Source of the DNA: Rhodosporidiobolus odoratus
Taxonomy: Eukaryota > Basidiomycota > Microbotryomycetes > Sporidiobolales > Sporidiobolaceae
Direction of reading: 5' to 3'
Length of the DNA: 64,000 nucleotides
Assembly: GCA_034387635.1 (NCBI GenBank)
Contig: JAOANU010000015.1
Coordinates: forward strand, 372,001 to 436,000
In this document: positions 22,055-37,342 of the stretch, in pieces
How positions within the stretch are numbered: the first letter of the stretch is position 1
Layout: every line of letters begins with the position of its first letter
Translations under genes and position numbers: made by a program
The notes under the pieces: model-generated
What the model was told of the DNA's origin: nothing
Databases searched by the model: none
Seen by the model: only the letters and a program-made list of their open reading frames with translations

Positions 22055-25000
22055 TCAATCAGAGAATCGATGCGCATCTTCCGCCGCCTCCTTCGGAATC
22101 CTCACTTCCCTCAACATCCTCCAGTCATCTCCCTTCGCCCATCCTGGCAAATCCTCATCATCACCCTTGTCCCCATCGTTCACTAGCATCGGCCCTCTCT
22201 TCTGCTGCGCGTGCTCCCGCTTCTCCTTCGCTTCCCTCTTTTTTTCCTTAGCCGCCGCCTCCTTCCTAGCCTGCTTGACATCGCGCGCCCTCGCCAAGGG
22301 TTTCTTTTGGGCCAGCTGTTCTGGCGCGGGGGTCTCCGAGGCGGAAGCAGACGGAGCCGGCGAGCCTGCGGCGACAACCGTCTTCTTTGCCGGCGAACGG
22401 TTGCGCGTGCGGTTCTTGAACCGAGGCATGGCGACAGACTTGCGCTTGCGACGTTTCTTGCCGGGCTTGGTCGGGGCGGACTGCGAGGTTTTGGTGGGCG
22501 AGCGGTTCGGCTTGTCCTCCTCATGTGGCTGCTCTTCGTCACCATCTTCGCCGTTTTCGTCTTCCTGCTCGAACGAGGTGTCCGGCTCGAAGGATGTGTC
22601 GACCCCGTTCAGCTGCGGCTCATCTTGATTGTCGTCCTCGCCTTCCCCGACAGGCGGCGCCGCCAGGGGCTCGGAAGAAGCACGTCGACGAGGAGGAGCC
22701 GGTTTCTTCCCCTTTTGGCGAGGCGACGCCTGCGGTTCTTCCTCCTCTTCTGCCAAGTCCCGCTCGTCGGCGATCTCATCTTCCCCTTCTTCGCGAGCCC
22801 GCTTCTTGATCGACATCGTCACTTCCGCCGCCTCGAGTCCACGTCCTAGCTCCCACCAGCCTTGGGTCGACTTGCGGTTCCGCCGAGGGCGAGTAGCCGA
22901 AGCAGGGGTTTCTCCATCGTCGGTATAAACCGATCGGTGACGACGCGAAGAGAAAGTCGCGTTAGCGGGAGTGGCAGGAGGGGCAGAAGTGTTGGTAGGT
23001 AGCAGAGACGGCCGGGCTTTGCGAGAGCTCCCGGTGGGGTGGGGAGCGTTAGCTGGCGATTCGGTTGATGGGCGAGGCTTTTTGCCGGCGAGGGAAGGGG
23101 CGCGAAGGGGTTTGAGGTCGGCGCGTGGCTTCTTCGGCGAGCGTTCGTCCTCGTCGGCAGAGTCATCGGCTTGGGGAAGAGTTGGGGCAGGACGTTTGCG
23201 TCGAAGAGCCGGAAGAGGCTCATCGTCCTCATCCTCATCCTCGACGTCGTGGCTGACTGGAGCGGCAGAATCGGCTCTGCCTTCTGTTTCCTCTTCGTCT
23301 TGCGGCAGCCCAATCTCACCTCGCGCCTGCTTTTCGCCCTTCTCCCCATCGTGCTTTAGATCGCCCTGCCCGTTCTCAATGCTTGCCTCCTTCGTCGCAC
23401 GCTCGCTCTTCGAAACGCTCCTTCTGCGCAGCTTTGGCGGGGGAGGTTCCTGTTCTTCCACTTCTTCGCTCAATCTCGGTAGTTGCACGGTCTCCTGCGA
23501 CGGCGATGGGCCCGCGAGGGGGTCCTCCGAGTCGCTGCTGGTGATACGAGAACGAGGCTCGACCTGCTTGACTGGTGAAGCTGAAGTGCGCGAGCCGTAT
23601 TTGCGAGTGCGGGACGGCTTAGGTGGCGGGTCGAGCCAGGCGGGTTCAGGCTCGACCGCAAGGGGCGCGGGAGGATTCGGTTCCGGCGAAAGATGCGCGG
23701 GAGGAGGTCTCTCAGCGGGGGGAGGATCAGTCAACTTTTGCCCACGCGCGCTTTTGGCGAAAGTGCGAGGGAAGACGGTAGCAGGATCGGCATCGAGAAG
23801 AAGAAGGTTGGAAGGATGGGGCGGCATGGGAAGCGATTCGTCGATGGCGGGCGAGCTGTGGACGCCTTTCAGCGACGGGGAGAGGGAAGCCGCAGGGTCG
23901 ACGGGGCCCGCTTTGGCGATGTCTTCCAGCACCTCGTTCGGATCATTCTCTCCCTTCGATGGTTCGGCGGACACATCGACAATCGGTTCGATGGCTTTGC
24001 GCCTCTTCGGACTCGCCTTCTTACGTACCGTGACGGGGATCTCCACGCCGATGAACTCGGACCGTGGGCGACGCGGCGATGGACGTTTCTGCGGCGTGTT
24101 CTGCTTGGGGCCCGCAGCTTGACTTGCCGACTTTGCTGACGGTGCCTTAGCATCGCGACTGCGCCCTGTCCGATGGCTTCGCGCAGGAGAAGCGGTGCGA
24201 CAGCGGGGAGCTGGGCCGTTTGCGATAGGAGGAGCGTCGAAATCAACGGGAGGGGAGGTCTTACGCCGGAGAGTTTGGCGAGGTGAAGGCTTCGAGACAG
24301 CTACAGTAGAGCCGACGCCATCGTGCGACGATGGAGCACCAGCGGGCTTGGCGTAGAAGCTGGGGACAGGTGCGGGATCGTTACGAAGTGCGGAGAACGC
24401 TGCTTGGGCTGTAAAGTCGGTGCTGTGCTCGAGGGTGGAAGCACGAAGAGGGGCAGGGGCGAGGAACGAAAGAGGATCGAGCTTGGAAGAGCGGCGACGA
24501 GATGGAGCCGGAGCCTACGGACAAGGTACGTTAGCAAGGGCGGCGTCAAGAACTAACTCAGCGAAACAAGGACAAACCTTTTCCTTCTTAATCCCGCTGC
24601 TTTCGCTAGCGACGCGTGTTCTCTTCTCCTTCATGGAGCCGAAGACCTTCTTCGCCAGAGCCTGCTGTTGCTGCTGCCTTTGCTCCGCCTCTTTCCTCCA
24701 GATCTCCTCCTGCTCTGCAGCGATCCGCTCCGCCTCCTGCGCCGCCCGTTCCCGCTCATGATCGTCCTCCCCATCGCTAGGATCAGGCGTCGGGTCCTTC
24801 TCCCCTTCAGGCATGTATGGCTCATCCTCCCGAACGAAATTCTTGCCCATGCAGATGATTCCGTTCAGGATGGCATCGACGGCTCCGTCGACAGCACTGG
24901 ACGTGACGTCGGCAATCGCTTGACCTGCCACTTCACCGACAGCCTCTGCAACGGCTTCCCCTGCCACTTGCTCCACCAAGTTCCCGACAACCTGGCTGAC

Positions 25001-28000
25001 AATCTCGCCCGTCGCTTCCGCTGCAACATCCTTGACCACGTCGACCACCGTGTCCTCGTCCAGCAATGTTGCAGCAGCTTCCTCTGCTTCGACGACGTTT
25101 AGCTCATCTCCTTGCGAACCTTCTGCTGGCTGGTCGTTCGCGACTGGTGTCCCCTGCCGGTCCTGCTCTGGTGATTCGCGGCCGATCACCATCCCCGGCT
25201 GGTCGAGCTCGGGGAATGACTGGGGGTACGAGTCGAGCGTGGGAAGGTGAGGTGGAGATGGTGCCGTGGGCTCTTCCTCTCTCAAGTTTGCCGCTCCGTT
25301 TTCGTCCCCCTCGGCGGCCGCTCCTCCGGTGTCGACTGGAGTAAACGCGACTGAGGAGGTCGTGGCCGTGGGAGCGTCTTCGGGCGCTTCTGGCTCTGGT
25401 GGTGCGGAAGCCGCGGGAGGCTGAGGAGAAGGGAAGCGCGCGGAAGCGGCCGCTGACGGGTGTGCTTCGGCTGACGTGGGGAGGAGGAGCGGGAATGATT
25501 CGGCTTCGACAACGGGAGAGCGTGTGTCGGCCTCGAGAATGGGGGAAGGAAGGTGGTCGAGGGCGGAGTCGTCGGCTGCACTTGCCGAGCGCGCAGGATT
25601 CTTGGGCAGCGAATTCAGCGGTACTTGCTCAGGCGAAATTCGCGAATGAAGAACAACACTTCGCGAAGGTTCGGGCTCGCGTAAAGCCGGCGAAACCGAA
25701 CGAGGAGACGGCAACGGCTGGTACGCCGGTATGGGAAGATCGGTAGAGGCGGAAGTTTCCTGCAGGCTGGACGACACTGGCAGCACCTTGGGCTCAGGAG
25801 AGGCATGGCCATTGGGAGTAAGAGGGGCAAGTGGCGGAGAAGCAAGGCGATTGGGGACGGGCGATGCAGGCGGAGGAGATTGGCGAAGTCGAGGAGAAGG
25901 GCTACGTTGGGACGTATACTGTGCCTCAGGTGGAGCTGACGAGGGTGCGGGCGGAAGCGGGGCAGTCGGATCCGCAGGCAGAGGTGGAGAGTCGGCTAGG
26001 ACGAGGGCGCTGGGAGTGGGCTCAACCGAACCGGGAGGAGAGGTAATGCCGAGCGAGGGAGCCGGTAGTGACGGCACTCGTCCGAGAGCGCCGATGCTAT
26101 TTGTTAAGGGAGCAGTGGAAGGGAGGGAAGGGTGGTCAGGTGCAGAAGTGCTCGTCGAGGTGATCAAGGGTGAGAGAGGGGGTGAAGGGTTTGGAAGTTT
26201 GGGAGCATTGGCGGACAGCGTAGGCTGAAGTCCAGTATCTGTGCTAGGCCTCGAATGGACCGGCGGCCCTGTTTTGACCGCGACCCCGAGTTGAGCGGCC
26301 ACGAGTTCGTCCTCAACCAGGTCCTCGAGCAAGTCGTCCTGCGCTACTGCCGCGAGCTGCTCCAGCCCAGCGGACGCCTTAGCTGATATACCTGCCACAA
26401 CAGGCATGAGCTGTCGCTCCTCGCTCTGCGCAACTGGCGGTGTCGGAACTTCCCTCTCCCTGCCGAACTCTTCCTCGTCCACCACGCTACTAGCTAAGTC
26501 GCGCTCGACGAAGGCAGATATTTCCTGAGCGGTCAAGTCGGCCGAGGTGTCGCAACCTTCGTCGTCGTCCGAGTGATAGAGGGATGCAAAGCTGCCAGTC
26601 GAGCGAGGATGAGGAGGGTCGTGGGAGGAAGCGCGGTCGGAAGAGGCGAGATGAGGATGCGGGTGAGCGGATGCAGGTGGAGAAAGCAGATTGGCGCTGA
26701 TGTCTAATGAGCCGTACAGAAAAGGTAGCCATTAGCATCGAGAATCGAATGAACAGCGTGAATCCCGCTCACCTTCTTCCGTGCCCGCCACGCTGTCAAG
26801 GTCTACGTCACGCATCTCGATATCGGCATCGACACTTGGCTCGTCTGTTGACACCAAATCGGCAGGGCTCATCAGTGTAAGGCAGTCGCGGGGGTCATCC
26901 GAATCAAACCACGCACCAGCTAGCTGAGCTCTTTCCGATCCTGAGGCAACCTTCTCAACTGCGACATCGATCGCTGTCGCCGCCGGTCTTGCGTCTGCGC
27001 CGGGCTGGGCAGTCGTCTCCACTTGCTCCCCCTCTTCCGCAAGAAGAACCACAAGCTCCTCCTCAGTCTTTTCCGGCGATACAACCTCATCGTCATCGGG
27101 TTCCTCCGCCTGCATTGCCACGCCGGAAGTTGTTGACGCCACGAGTGCGTCCGCCTCGAGCTCGAACGTAGCCTCCTCTTTTTGTGCCGGAGCCGCAGGC
27201 GAAACAGGCTGAGCCACAGCGGAGAGCAGCGCCTTCTCCTGTCTCGACAGCAGCAGATCTGGCGAGGATGACGTGGGCCGCTCGGCGCTTGGTGGGTGGG
27301 GAAGGAGGCGGAGAGTGGGTGACTGGCGCAGCTTATGCGGAAGCGAGAAGAAACCGTGAACGAGGTTGGTGATGGTGGCTTTGGTGGACAGAGATCGGTA
27401 GGCCGGTTGAGGAGGAGCGGGTAAGTCGAATAAGGGTTCGACATCTGGGATGGTCGGTATGGGCGGTACGGTGGTCTCGTCGGAAGGTGGGAGTGCGGGT
27501 CCATCGAGTACAGCGGACTCTTCGCGGGGAGGACTTCCTCCTGGTTCCTCCTCCTTCAGCCCGTCTTTCCCCTGTAACGCCTTCTGCGGTTCTGCCTCGA
27601 CACTCTCCACCATCTCAACATCCTCCTGCGGCACTTCCACCTCTTCTCCCTCGAGCGCCGCTTCCTCGTACCCTTCATCCCGATCCGCATTCCTCGAAGC
27701 AGGCAGCGGTTCGTCTCCCTCTTCCCATTCGAAGGCCCGCTCCTTCCCCTTGACACTCAACTGCTTCGCCTTCTTCACCTCGTTATTGAGCTCCCGCTTA
27801 GTCGTGGGCGAGCCAGCGGGACGGCGAAAGCCTGTTCCGAGGTTGAAGAGCGAGTCTGGGAGGGACTTGTCGATTCCAAGGGGCGATGGTGACAGGGTGT
27901 GGTTCGACGCTGAGGAAGTAGATGCGACCGGAGGGAACGCAGCGGATAGATTGAGAGAGAATGGAGGAAGAGAGGGACTGGCAGCGAGCAGAAAGGCGAA

Positions 28001-28590
28001 ATGTTCGGGGATTCCATGCTTGAAGCTGGCGATGTAGAGGGTGGGTACACCTGTTTGGTACAATGAACCCATTAGTATCCTCAGCCTCTCCAACGTTGTT
28101 CGAGGGGCAACAACTCACCCGCCAACTTTGCCCTGTCCTGATCCAGCTCTCCCACCAACTCGACCTCGCGACGTGCTCCAGGCGGACCACAGGTGAACCT
28201 TCGTGTACTCAGTCTCGTCTCCAACTCAAGTGTGAGCGGGTGCTGACGTCCTTCTCCCGCTCCTTCGAGTTGACCAAACACTTCGGGTCTGCCTTGACCC
28301 GATGGTGCGCTGAGTTGAATGCTGCAGAACCAGTTGACGAGCTTGATGACGCTCATGCTGACTCGAGCGAGTCGTAAAGTGAGAGGAACGAAACCAGCTA
28401 TGAGCAGAAAAGGAAGAAAAGCAGTCCTCGGTTGGAGCAGGTCGTAATACAACCTCACCCTTCGATCCAAGTAGCTCAACAGCCGTCGAAACTCGTAAAT
28501 CCGACTGAGGCAGCGCCCGCGATCAGTGGTAGCTCGTCCCAGACCAAAACAGACATTTTCTTCACTCTTTTCTCGCGCGTCCTGCGCCAT
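22055..28590 (-). CDS. Very large, mostly disordered protein of unknown function (about 2,111 residues)
   Basis: I do not recognise a family. Four exons (28590-28119, 28050-26773, 26703-24578, 24514-22055) join in frame over three 65-70 bp GT-AG introns. The N-terminal 250 residues are the most ordered part: a hydrophobic stretch (TAFLPFLLIAGFVPLTLRLA), VIKLVNWFCSIQ, and REVELVGELDQDRAKLAGV followed by PTLYIASFKHGIPEHFAFLLA. The middle is acidic and Pro/Ser-rich. A quasi-helical Val/Ala/Glu repeat (about 24870-25080; VSQVVGNLVEQVAGEAVAEA) precedes a Gln/Arg coiled coil. The C-terminal third is lysine-rich with nuclear-localisation-like clusters, a tryptophan motif (RRNRKSTQGWWEL, about 22850) and a terminal LPGWAKGDDWRMLREV helix. 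The 5' end is uncertain: translation could start at an internal ATG such as SMSVIKL. A nuclear or chromatin-linked scaffold is possible, but the hydrophobic N-terminus would not fit that simply. Confidence 0.6.
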
Positions 28591-28714
28591 TGCTCATGCA
28601 ACAGGTTTGCAGCAAGATCCGCGCAGACTGCACGGGGTAACGAATACTCAGACGAAAAGCGAAGACCACAACAACACAATGCAAGCGATACACTCCTTTC
28701 CTGCCCTCCTTGGG

Positions 28715-31700
28715 TCAACCCCTCGAAATCGTCCCGCGAAACTTGAACGCCAACAGCTTCGGGTTGGTAACCACCACCGGCGACGATGAAGACGCAAAGG
28801 AGGCACCGGCGTCAGCGCCTGTCGAGCTGGGCTGTCTGGCCGCTGTCGCTGCTGCCGGCGCAGAGACATCCGCTAGAATCGACGACTTGCGTCTCTTCTT
28901 CGCTGGAGAAGCGGGGTCGTCTGCCTGACCTTGCTCCTGGGAAGAAGGTGAGGCCGCGGTGACGCCCCGCTTGAGGGGACAGGCGGCTTTGTCGGAATTC
29001 GAGGTGGCGAGAGGCCGGCGGTCGATGCGGTTGCTAGATCTGGGGGAGAGAGGCAGACGATGGGAGGTGCTCGAGGCGGGAGTCGTGGAACGACCAGCGG
29101 GCTTCTTGGGTGAGGAAGAAGAAGATGGGGCAGGTTTGCCGAGGGAAGGAGGGCGAGAGGTTGTGTTCGGAGTAGGCAGGAGAGAGCGTCCGGAACTTGC
29201 TTTAGCTTGGGGGGTCTGCCAAGGTATGTACGAGTCAGTATGCCGAGTGTGTGCAGGGGATGGAAGCAGACGAACTTTAGAGGCCGTCGGCATCATGAAT
29301 CTGGCTCTCCAGCTTGCTGCGACCGTCTTGACCGCCTCATCGACTTCCTCCTCTTCCTCCTCCTGAGCCTTCGAGCGTCTCTTCTTCGCGCTGACCTTGT
29401 CCGCAATCTTCCCAGACCCTCCGCTACCCTTCGTGAGCAAAAACAGAGCAGGCGACGGCTCATCCTCCCTCACTTTGATCGAACCGCTCGAGCTTCGCCG
29501 TTCCCGCTGCAGTGCTGGCTTCGACCTGCCATCCGCAGACTGGAGTGGTCGTTTCGCTTTGCGGGGCGATCGACTTCTGGGTTCCTTCTTAACTGTTGGT
29601 CGCGGCGTCAGCTCCTGTTCTTCCTCTGCGTCGGCTGCAGGAGGCTCGGCGGCATCTGAGGAAAGGATGATAGGGTCGGACGACAGGTCGGCAGCTTTGC
29701 TTGCAGGCGATTTGTCGGTTGTCGTCGGCCGAATCACAGGCTTGATGTCCTTGGCCTTCTCAGTTTCGAGCTTGATGCGAGTGGTGGGCGCTGATTGACG
29801 GGGCAGTCGCCTGGACAATGATGGTCCAGCCACAGGGCTTGAGACGCCGTCTGGCTCCGCCCAACCCGCATCCGCACGCGCACTTTCCGCTGGGCTGCTT
29901 ATGCCAGTGTCGGAGGGAGCGCCGGCATGACAAGATAGGTTTTCGTCCTGTTCGGCGGCGGGAGAAAGTTGGAGTTCCGGGTTGGTTGCGTGGGAACGCT
30001 TCGCACGCTTGCGAGGCGGCGGAGTACCGGAAGGTGAGGATAGAAAAGAGGGCAGTGACGCTTCGCGGATGGCCGAGCGAGATGGCGTGGGAGGAGAAGG
30101 TTTGGCAACAGGAGGGTTGGTTTCGACGGTCTCGGCGTTGGTGGTGTCGGTGATCACGCCCTCGTCGCCAGTCGAATCTTCTGGCGCGCCCGCTACCGAT
30201 TCGGCGACAACTGACTCGATCATCTCGACTTCCAGCAGCGCTGCCTGGGCATCCTCGTCGTCTGCACTTGCCTCCGAGGCCAGTTCCCGCTGCCTGCCCT
30301 TGACGCTGACGCTTGAACCGCCGTGGCCGCCGAAAAACTTGCTCGACCTGCCGGGCGTTCCCACGTTCTCCTTCTCCTGGCTCTTTCCGCTGCCAGACAT
30401 GATTTGCACCCTCTTCTGGTTCGCGACGGCCTTGACGGGGTTGACAGCCGGAGTCGATGCGCTTGTAGCTTGTCGCGAAAAGAAGTTGAGGATAGAACCG
30501 GCACCTTTGACGGGGGTCGGAGCGGCTTTTCCCTTCGACTTGGTCTTGGCGGCTGCCTTGAAAGGCTCGGCTTGATAAGCCTACAGGAACAGACATGGCG
30601 TGTGAATCGAGAGTGCGATCAAACAGGGGAGTAAGAACGTACCTTCTTCGGCGCAGCCGAGTCGGGCACGAGGTCGACAATGGCCTCTTTCGAAATCGGG
30701 TCAATTTCGCCGTCGGCAAGTCCGCATGCGAAGGTCTCGTCGAGCAAGCTATCATGAAGGGAAGCTCAGCCTGTCAGTACACCCTGAACGGGTAGCAGGG
30801 AATCAGGAAATAGCTCACGGGCCAATGAAAGGAAGGTCGGACAAAGTGAGCCCACTCGATAGCGGGTGCAAGTGAGCCAGCTTGCGAGTCACAGGGTCAA
30901 AGACATGTTGATGTAGGAAGGTGAGCTCGGCGCGGCGAAACTCGTCGAGGTAAGTTCGCGGGACGGTGAGTTGGCCTTCAAGGCGAACGAACTGGACGAC
31001 CTGCAAAAGCGCAAATGACCTGTGAGTGACAGGATCAGAGCACGAAGAGGAGGAAGCCGCGCACCTTTTCCGGTGTCTTGTACTTGCGCATGAGCCTGTA
31101 GGCCGTCTTCAACCCCAAACCGACAATACTGTCGAGGTAATCGCAGCCGGAGAGAATCGCCATATGGCGGAACTCGGCGTCGGTCCAACCTGTAAAGTTG
31201 TACTCCCGACACTTCGAGAAGTCGTCACGAGCGATTGAGACGCAATTGCCCTCGCCGTCGAGCTTGAAAAGGACGTTCTTGCAGCCAAAGACGAGCAAGT
31301 CGGAATCTTCTGTGACGATGGCGTCGACGAGGCCTTGCTTCTCAAGGTAGCAGAGTTGGGGGTCAGCCTCGTATGGTGCGACGACATACTATAGTTTGAA
31401 AAGGATCAGCAATTGGCAGGAGGACCAGGCAGCAGTTTCGATCGAGAACGCACCTGAACGCCTTCTCGCCGAAGAGCCTGAAAGATGGAACGCTATCAGC
31501 GCGAGACAGAAAATAGATGATCTCGGTCGCCCTTACCTTGATAAGCTGGTAGGCCATCGCCGGAGTTACATCGACAGCTTTGACGAAGCATTCTCTCGCT
31601 TGGCTGGCCTTGCCTTCCGCCAGAAAGGCTCGACCTTTCGCGAGGGCGTCGGTCCGTTTCCTATGCGAGCCGAGGAGTCAGTGGGGGCGGTTCAAGGATG

Positions 31701-32168
31701 CGCAGCGGGGCGTGGGAGGAGAGCAAGGGCGACTGACCGTTCTCGTTCATCCTCAGTACCCATCTTCGAGGGCAGCAGGCCGCCGTCAAACACCAGCATA
31801 GGCGTCACGCCGTAATACTTGAGCATTCGAACTCGGTGCATGGCATAGTTGACGTACCTGAGGTGACAAGGGTCAGATCGCAAACCGAAAAAAGAGAAAT
31901 CTGAAAAGGGACGGGGCAAGACTGACTTGACGGTCTGCTTTCCCAAAGCGAGGTCCTCGGCGCATCCATAGGCGCCTCTGTGCAGCCATACCTACGCGAC
32001 GAAAGTGACCAAAAGGTGGGAAAAGTCAGCTTGTTTGGCATCTCGTGGGGATACTAGGAGGTGAAGACGCACGTAGGCGTCGATCGCTAACGTCTTGCCG
32101 GCCCAGTCTCTGACATGGCAAGGTTTCTGTATCTCCTTCAAGAGGGGCAGTAGCCCTCCGATGCCCAT
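28715..32168 (-). CDS. EXO1: Exonuclease 1 (Rad2/XPG-family 5' nuclease)
   Basis: 5'-3' exonuclease and flap nuclease for mismatch repair and double-strand-break resection. The N-domain begins MGIGGLLPLLKEIQKP (start 32168) and gives KTLAIDAYVWLHRGAYGCA, MLVFDGG and ERKR. The I-domain shows YVVAPYEADPQLCYLEKQGL, IVTEDSDLLVFGC and the helix-hairpin-helix SGCDYLDSIVGLGLKTAYRL, so the metal-binding acidic residues are all present. Seven or more short introns split this half. From about 30750 to 28715 the protein is a disordered Ser/Pro/Lys-rich tail, as in other EXO1 proteins; it holds GSILNFFSR (about 30490), a possible PCNA-interaction-like motif. Predicted size is about 1,000 residues, longer than the yeast protein because of the tail. 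Tandem with the large unknown gene, 124 bp upstream of its start. Confidence 0.95.
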
Positions 32169-32504
32169 GTTGAGCTGCAAGTCGCGATAAACAAGGACGA
32201 GGCGGAGCGGCTGGGAATCGTGGTGACACGGTTGTAGGGTATATCTGGTGGGTTGGGGGCGCGTCTCGAGACCCAACGGACGGACTGCACGCGGGCTTCG
32301 AGTCTAGCAGTGAGCGTGAGAGGAAGAGGACTTAGACGCGTTTAAACTTAAGTTTGCCAGTGTTTGCCTCGTCGTCTTCCCCTGCCACCCTCGCTGGGCT
32401 ATATCAAACGGCCTCACAGGCTTCAGAGAACGTCAAGTCGCGAGTGAGTACTCATTTCGTCCATGCCCGTGCCATGTTCGCTGACCACTCTTCCTCGACT
32501 CAGC
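32169..32504. promoter_or_regulatory. Divergent promoter EXO1 / F-box-like gene, with a 5' UTR intron
   Basis: Region of 336 bp between opposed starts. On the plus side, a consensus intron (GTGAGTA at 32444, acceptor CAG at 32501-32503, 60 bp) ends one base before the ATG at 32505, so I read it as a leader intron. Confidence 0.45.
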
Positions 32505-34076
32505 ATGTCCTCATCGTCCAGCCAACTTCGAGATTTGTCACGCCGTACCATCAACGACCTACCCGCCGAACTCAAGAAGCGTATCGTCGAACTCGTCGCC
32601 CTTCAGGACGAGTCGTACAAGCAATGGACCACCGCGATCCACCCCCATCTCGAAGACGGACTGCAACCAGCGCTCGAGCAACAGAGACAACGTTACGGTA
32701 AGAGCTTGGGGGCCCTCTTCCAGTGTTCGAAAGCGTGGTCTGATCTGGCAGCGCCGTTTCGCTTCAAGGTTCGTGCTTCCATTTTCCCACCGGTTCAAGT
32801 TTGTTTCGAGTTGTCTGCGTCTTACCCGGCCGACCCTTGTTACATGCCACAGGTACTCAAGGCATCGAGGGCCGACATACTCTTTCAACTGAATGTGCCC
32901 GCTAGCCGGCATCAGCATTTTACCCGCATCGAGCTGGACTCGGCTGACCCCGCCTGCTTGACCGCCACTCTCGTCGTCGGTTCGAAATTGTTACGTCTTC
33001 ACGAACTCGTCCTGCTCGGTCCAGCGGTGTTGGTGGCAACGACTTTTCCTTTCTACCTCCGACGATGGCCTGTTCCCGATACGCTCCACAAGCTGTTCAG
33101 CTTCTTCCTGTACGAGACGTCCGCGACCGTGACTCGTCTCGAAATCAGGGATCTCGCCGTCAGTCAAGTCACATCCCTGCTACAGCGACGGTCCATTCTG
33201 CAGGAGCTCGAGATCCATGTGTCGCCGACGCAGTTTGCCAACGGTGCGGACACACTGGCCCGGGCGCTCGGTCGTTATACTCCCGCTTTGGACGTCCTGC
33301 ACATCATCACGACGGAACTTTCCATTGCCGAGCCACTCGCCTTCGCAGAAATCCTACCCGCACTTCCCGCTTCCTTACCGCCCTTGCGCCGCCTCAAGCT
33401 TTTCCCAGGTGTTGTCACCTCGGGCGCCTTGTTGTTCGCCCATCGCTTCTCTTCAACACTGAGGCAGCTCTCGCTCGGTTTCGCAGACGACGACGGCGAG
33501 TCGGATTTCGCCGGCGCAGCCTTCGACGAGCGCGACTTTCCGCACATCCACAGCCTAGAGCTGGCCGGCTCCGCCATGTTCTGGGAAGACATGCTGGAGG
33601 AACTGCGGGAACGACACTTCCCTTCCCTCCGTCACCTTTCCTTCGAGACGGACCGCCTATATCTCCAAGGTCACATTCCACCCGATTACCTACACCTGAT
33701 CACAACCGCGTTCCCGAAACTGTGCACCCTGCGCATCGCCGCAGACGTCCCTCTCTCGCCCATCGAGTCGCAATTGGTCTCCGACTTTGGCAAATCGCGC
33801 GGCATCACAACCCTCAGCCACCCCGACTACCCGCAATGCCCCTCAGCTGCCTTCTTCTGTCGAACCATACCTGCACTCGATAGTGGATGGAACGCCGAGG
33901 CCCAGGCGTCCGTCTCTGCGTCCCGCTCAGCATGTCCTCCGCTCGTCCGCACTCTCGTCAATTCTCTTAACCTCGAACTCGAACGCGCGGAAAGGATTCA
34001 CGACGAGGCTTCGTTCGTTGCTTTGGCTATAGCGCTTAGGACGTGGGAGCTGGAGAGGTTGGCCAGGATCGGGTGA
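32505..34076 (+). CDS. F-box/leucine-rich-repeat-like protein, function unknown
   Basis: Predicted 495 residues with one 84-bp intron (32769-32852) that joins DLAAPFRFK to VLKASRADILFQL. The N-terminus RTINDLPAELKKRIVELVAL followed by FQCSKAWSDLAAPFRFK has the LPxEL...I.......CSKxW...A.P shape of fungal F-box domains. Irregular leucine-rich units follow, each around 25-30 residues (LHELVLLG, VTRLEIRDL, LQELEIHVS, LRRLKLFPG, IHSLELAGS, LRHLSFETD, LCTLRIAAD). Such proteins usually are substrate adaptors of SCF ubiquitin ligases and form expanded, fast-evolving families in basidiomycetes, so no target can be inferred. An in-frame ATG exists at 32463, but it falls inside the proposed leader intron. 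Confidence 0.7.
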   Translation: MSSSSSQLRDLSRRTINDLPAELKKRIVELVALQDESYKQWTTAIHPHLEDGLQPALEQQRQRYGKSLGALFQCSKAWSDLAAPFRFKVRASIFPPVQVCFELSASYPADPCYMPQVLKASRADILFQLNVPASRHQHFTRIELDSADPACLTATLVVGSKLLRLHELVLLGPAVLVATTFPFYLRRWPVPDTLHKLFSFFLYETSATVTRLEIRDLAVSQVTSLLQRRSILQELEIHVSPTQFANGADTLARALGRYTPALDVLHIITTELSIAEPLAFAEILPALPASLPPLRRLKLFPGVVTSGALLFAHRFSSTLRQLSLGFADDDGESDFAGAAFDERDFPHIHSLELAGSAMFWEDMLEELRERHFPSLRHLSFETDRLYLQGHIPPDYLHLITTAFPKLCTLRIAADVPLSPIESQLVSDFGKSRGITTLSHPDYPQCPSAAFFCRTIPALDSGWNAEAQASVSASRSACPPLVRTLVNSLNLELERAERIHDEASFVALAIALRTWELERLARIG

Positions 34077-34420
34077 GGCGCGTGAGTGCGGAATTATGTG
34101 ACTTAGAAGGCCTTGGTTCCATTCCTCTCCCCACCTCGACTTCTCCACCTCGTACTTAGATCAGTTTGACACTTTGTGGTTGCCGTGCCGTCCGCTTCCT
34201 TTGCTCGTCCTTTTCGGCTTTGTGCTGCGTCGGTGTAGTCGCTCCTTGCTAACGGTCTACAGCTGTGCCTCTCTGCTTGTCTCTAGCGCGTTGGACCGGT
34301 AAGCAGCGCTGTTCAAGATGAAAGCTGAGCACTGTACGGCTTTTTTTCAACAGGTAAAAACACCGGGCATATACAGACTACAACACCAGGTCTCGCTCCG
34401 TTGCATCTCCAACAGCTCAT
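34077..34420. other. Convergent 3' flanks
   Basis: About 340 bp between two convergent stops; 3' UTRs only, with a T8 run near 34341. No gene seen. Confidence 0.4.
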
Positions 34421-37342
<2,922 letters not shown>

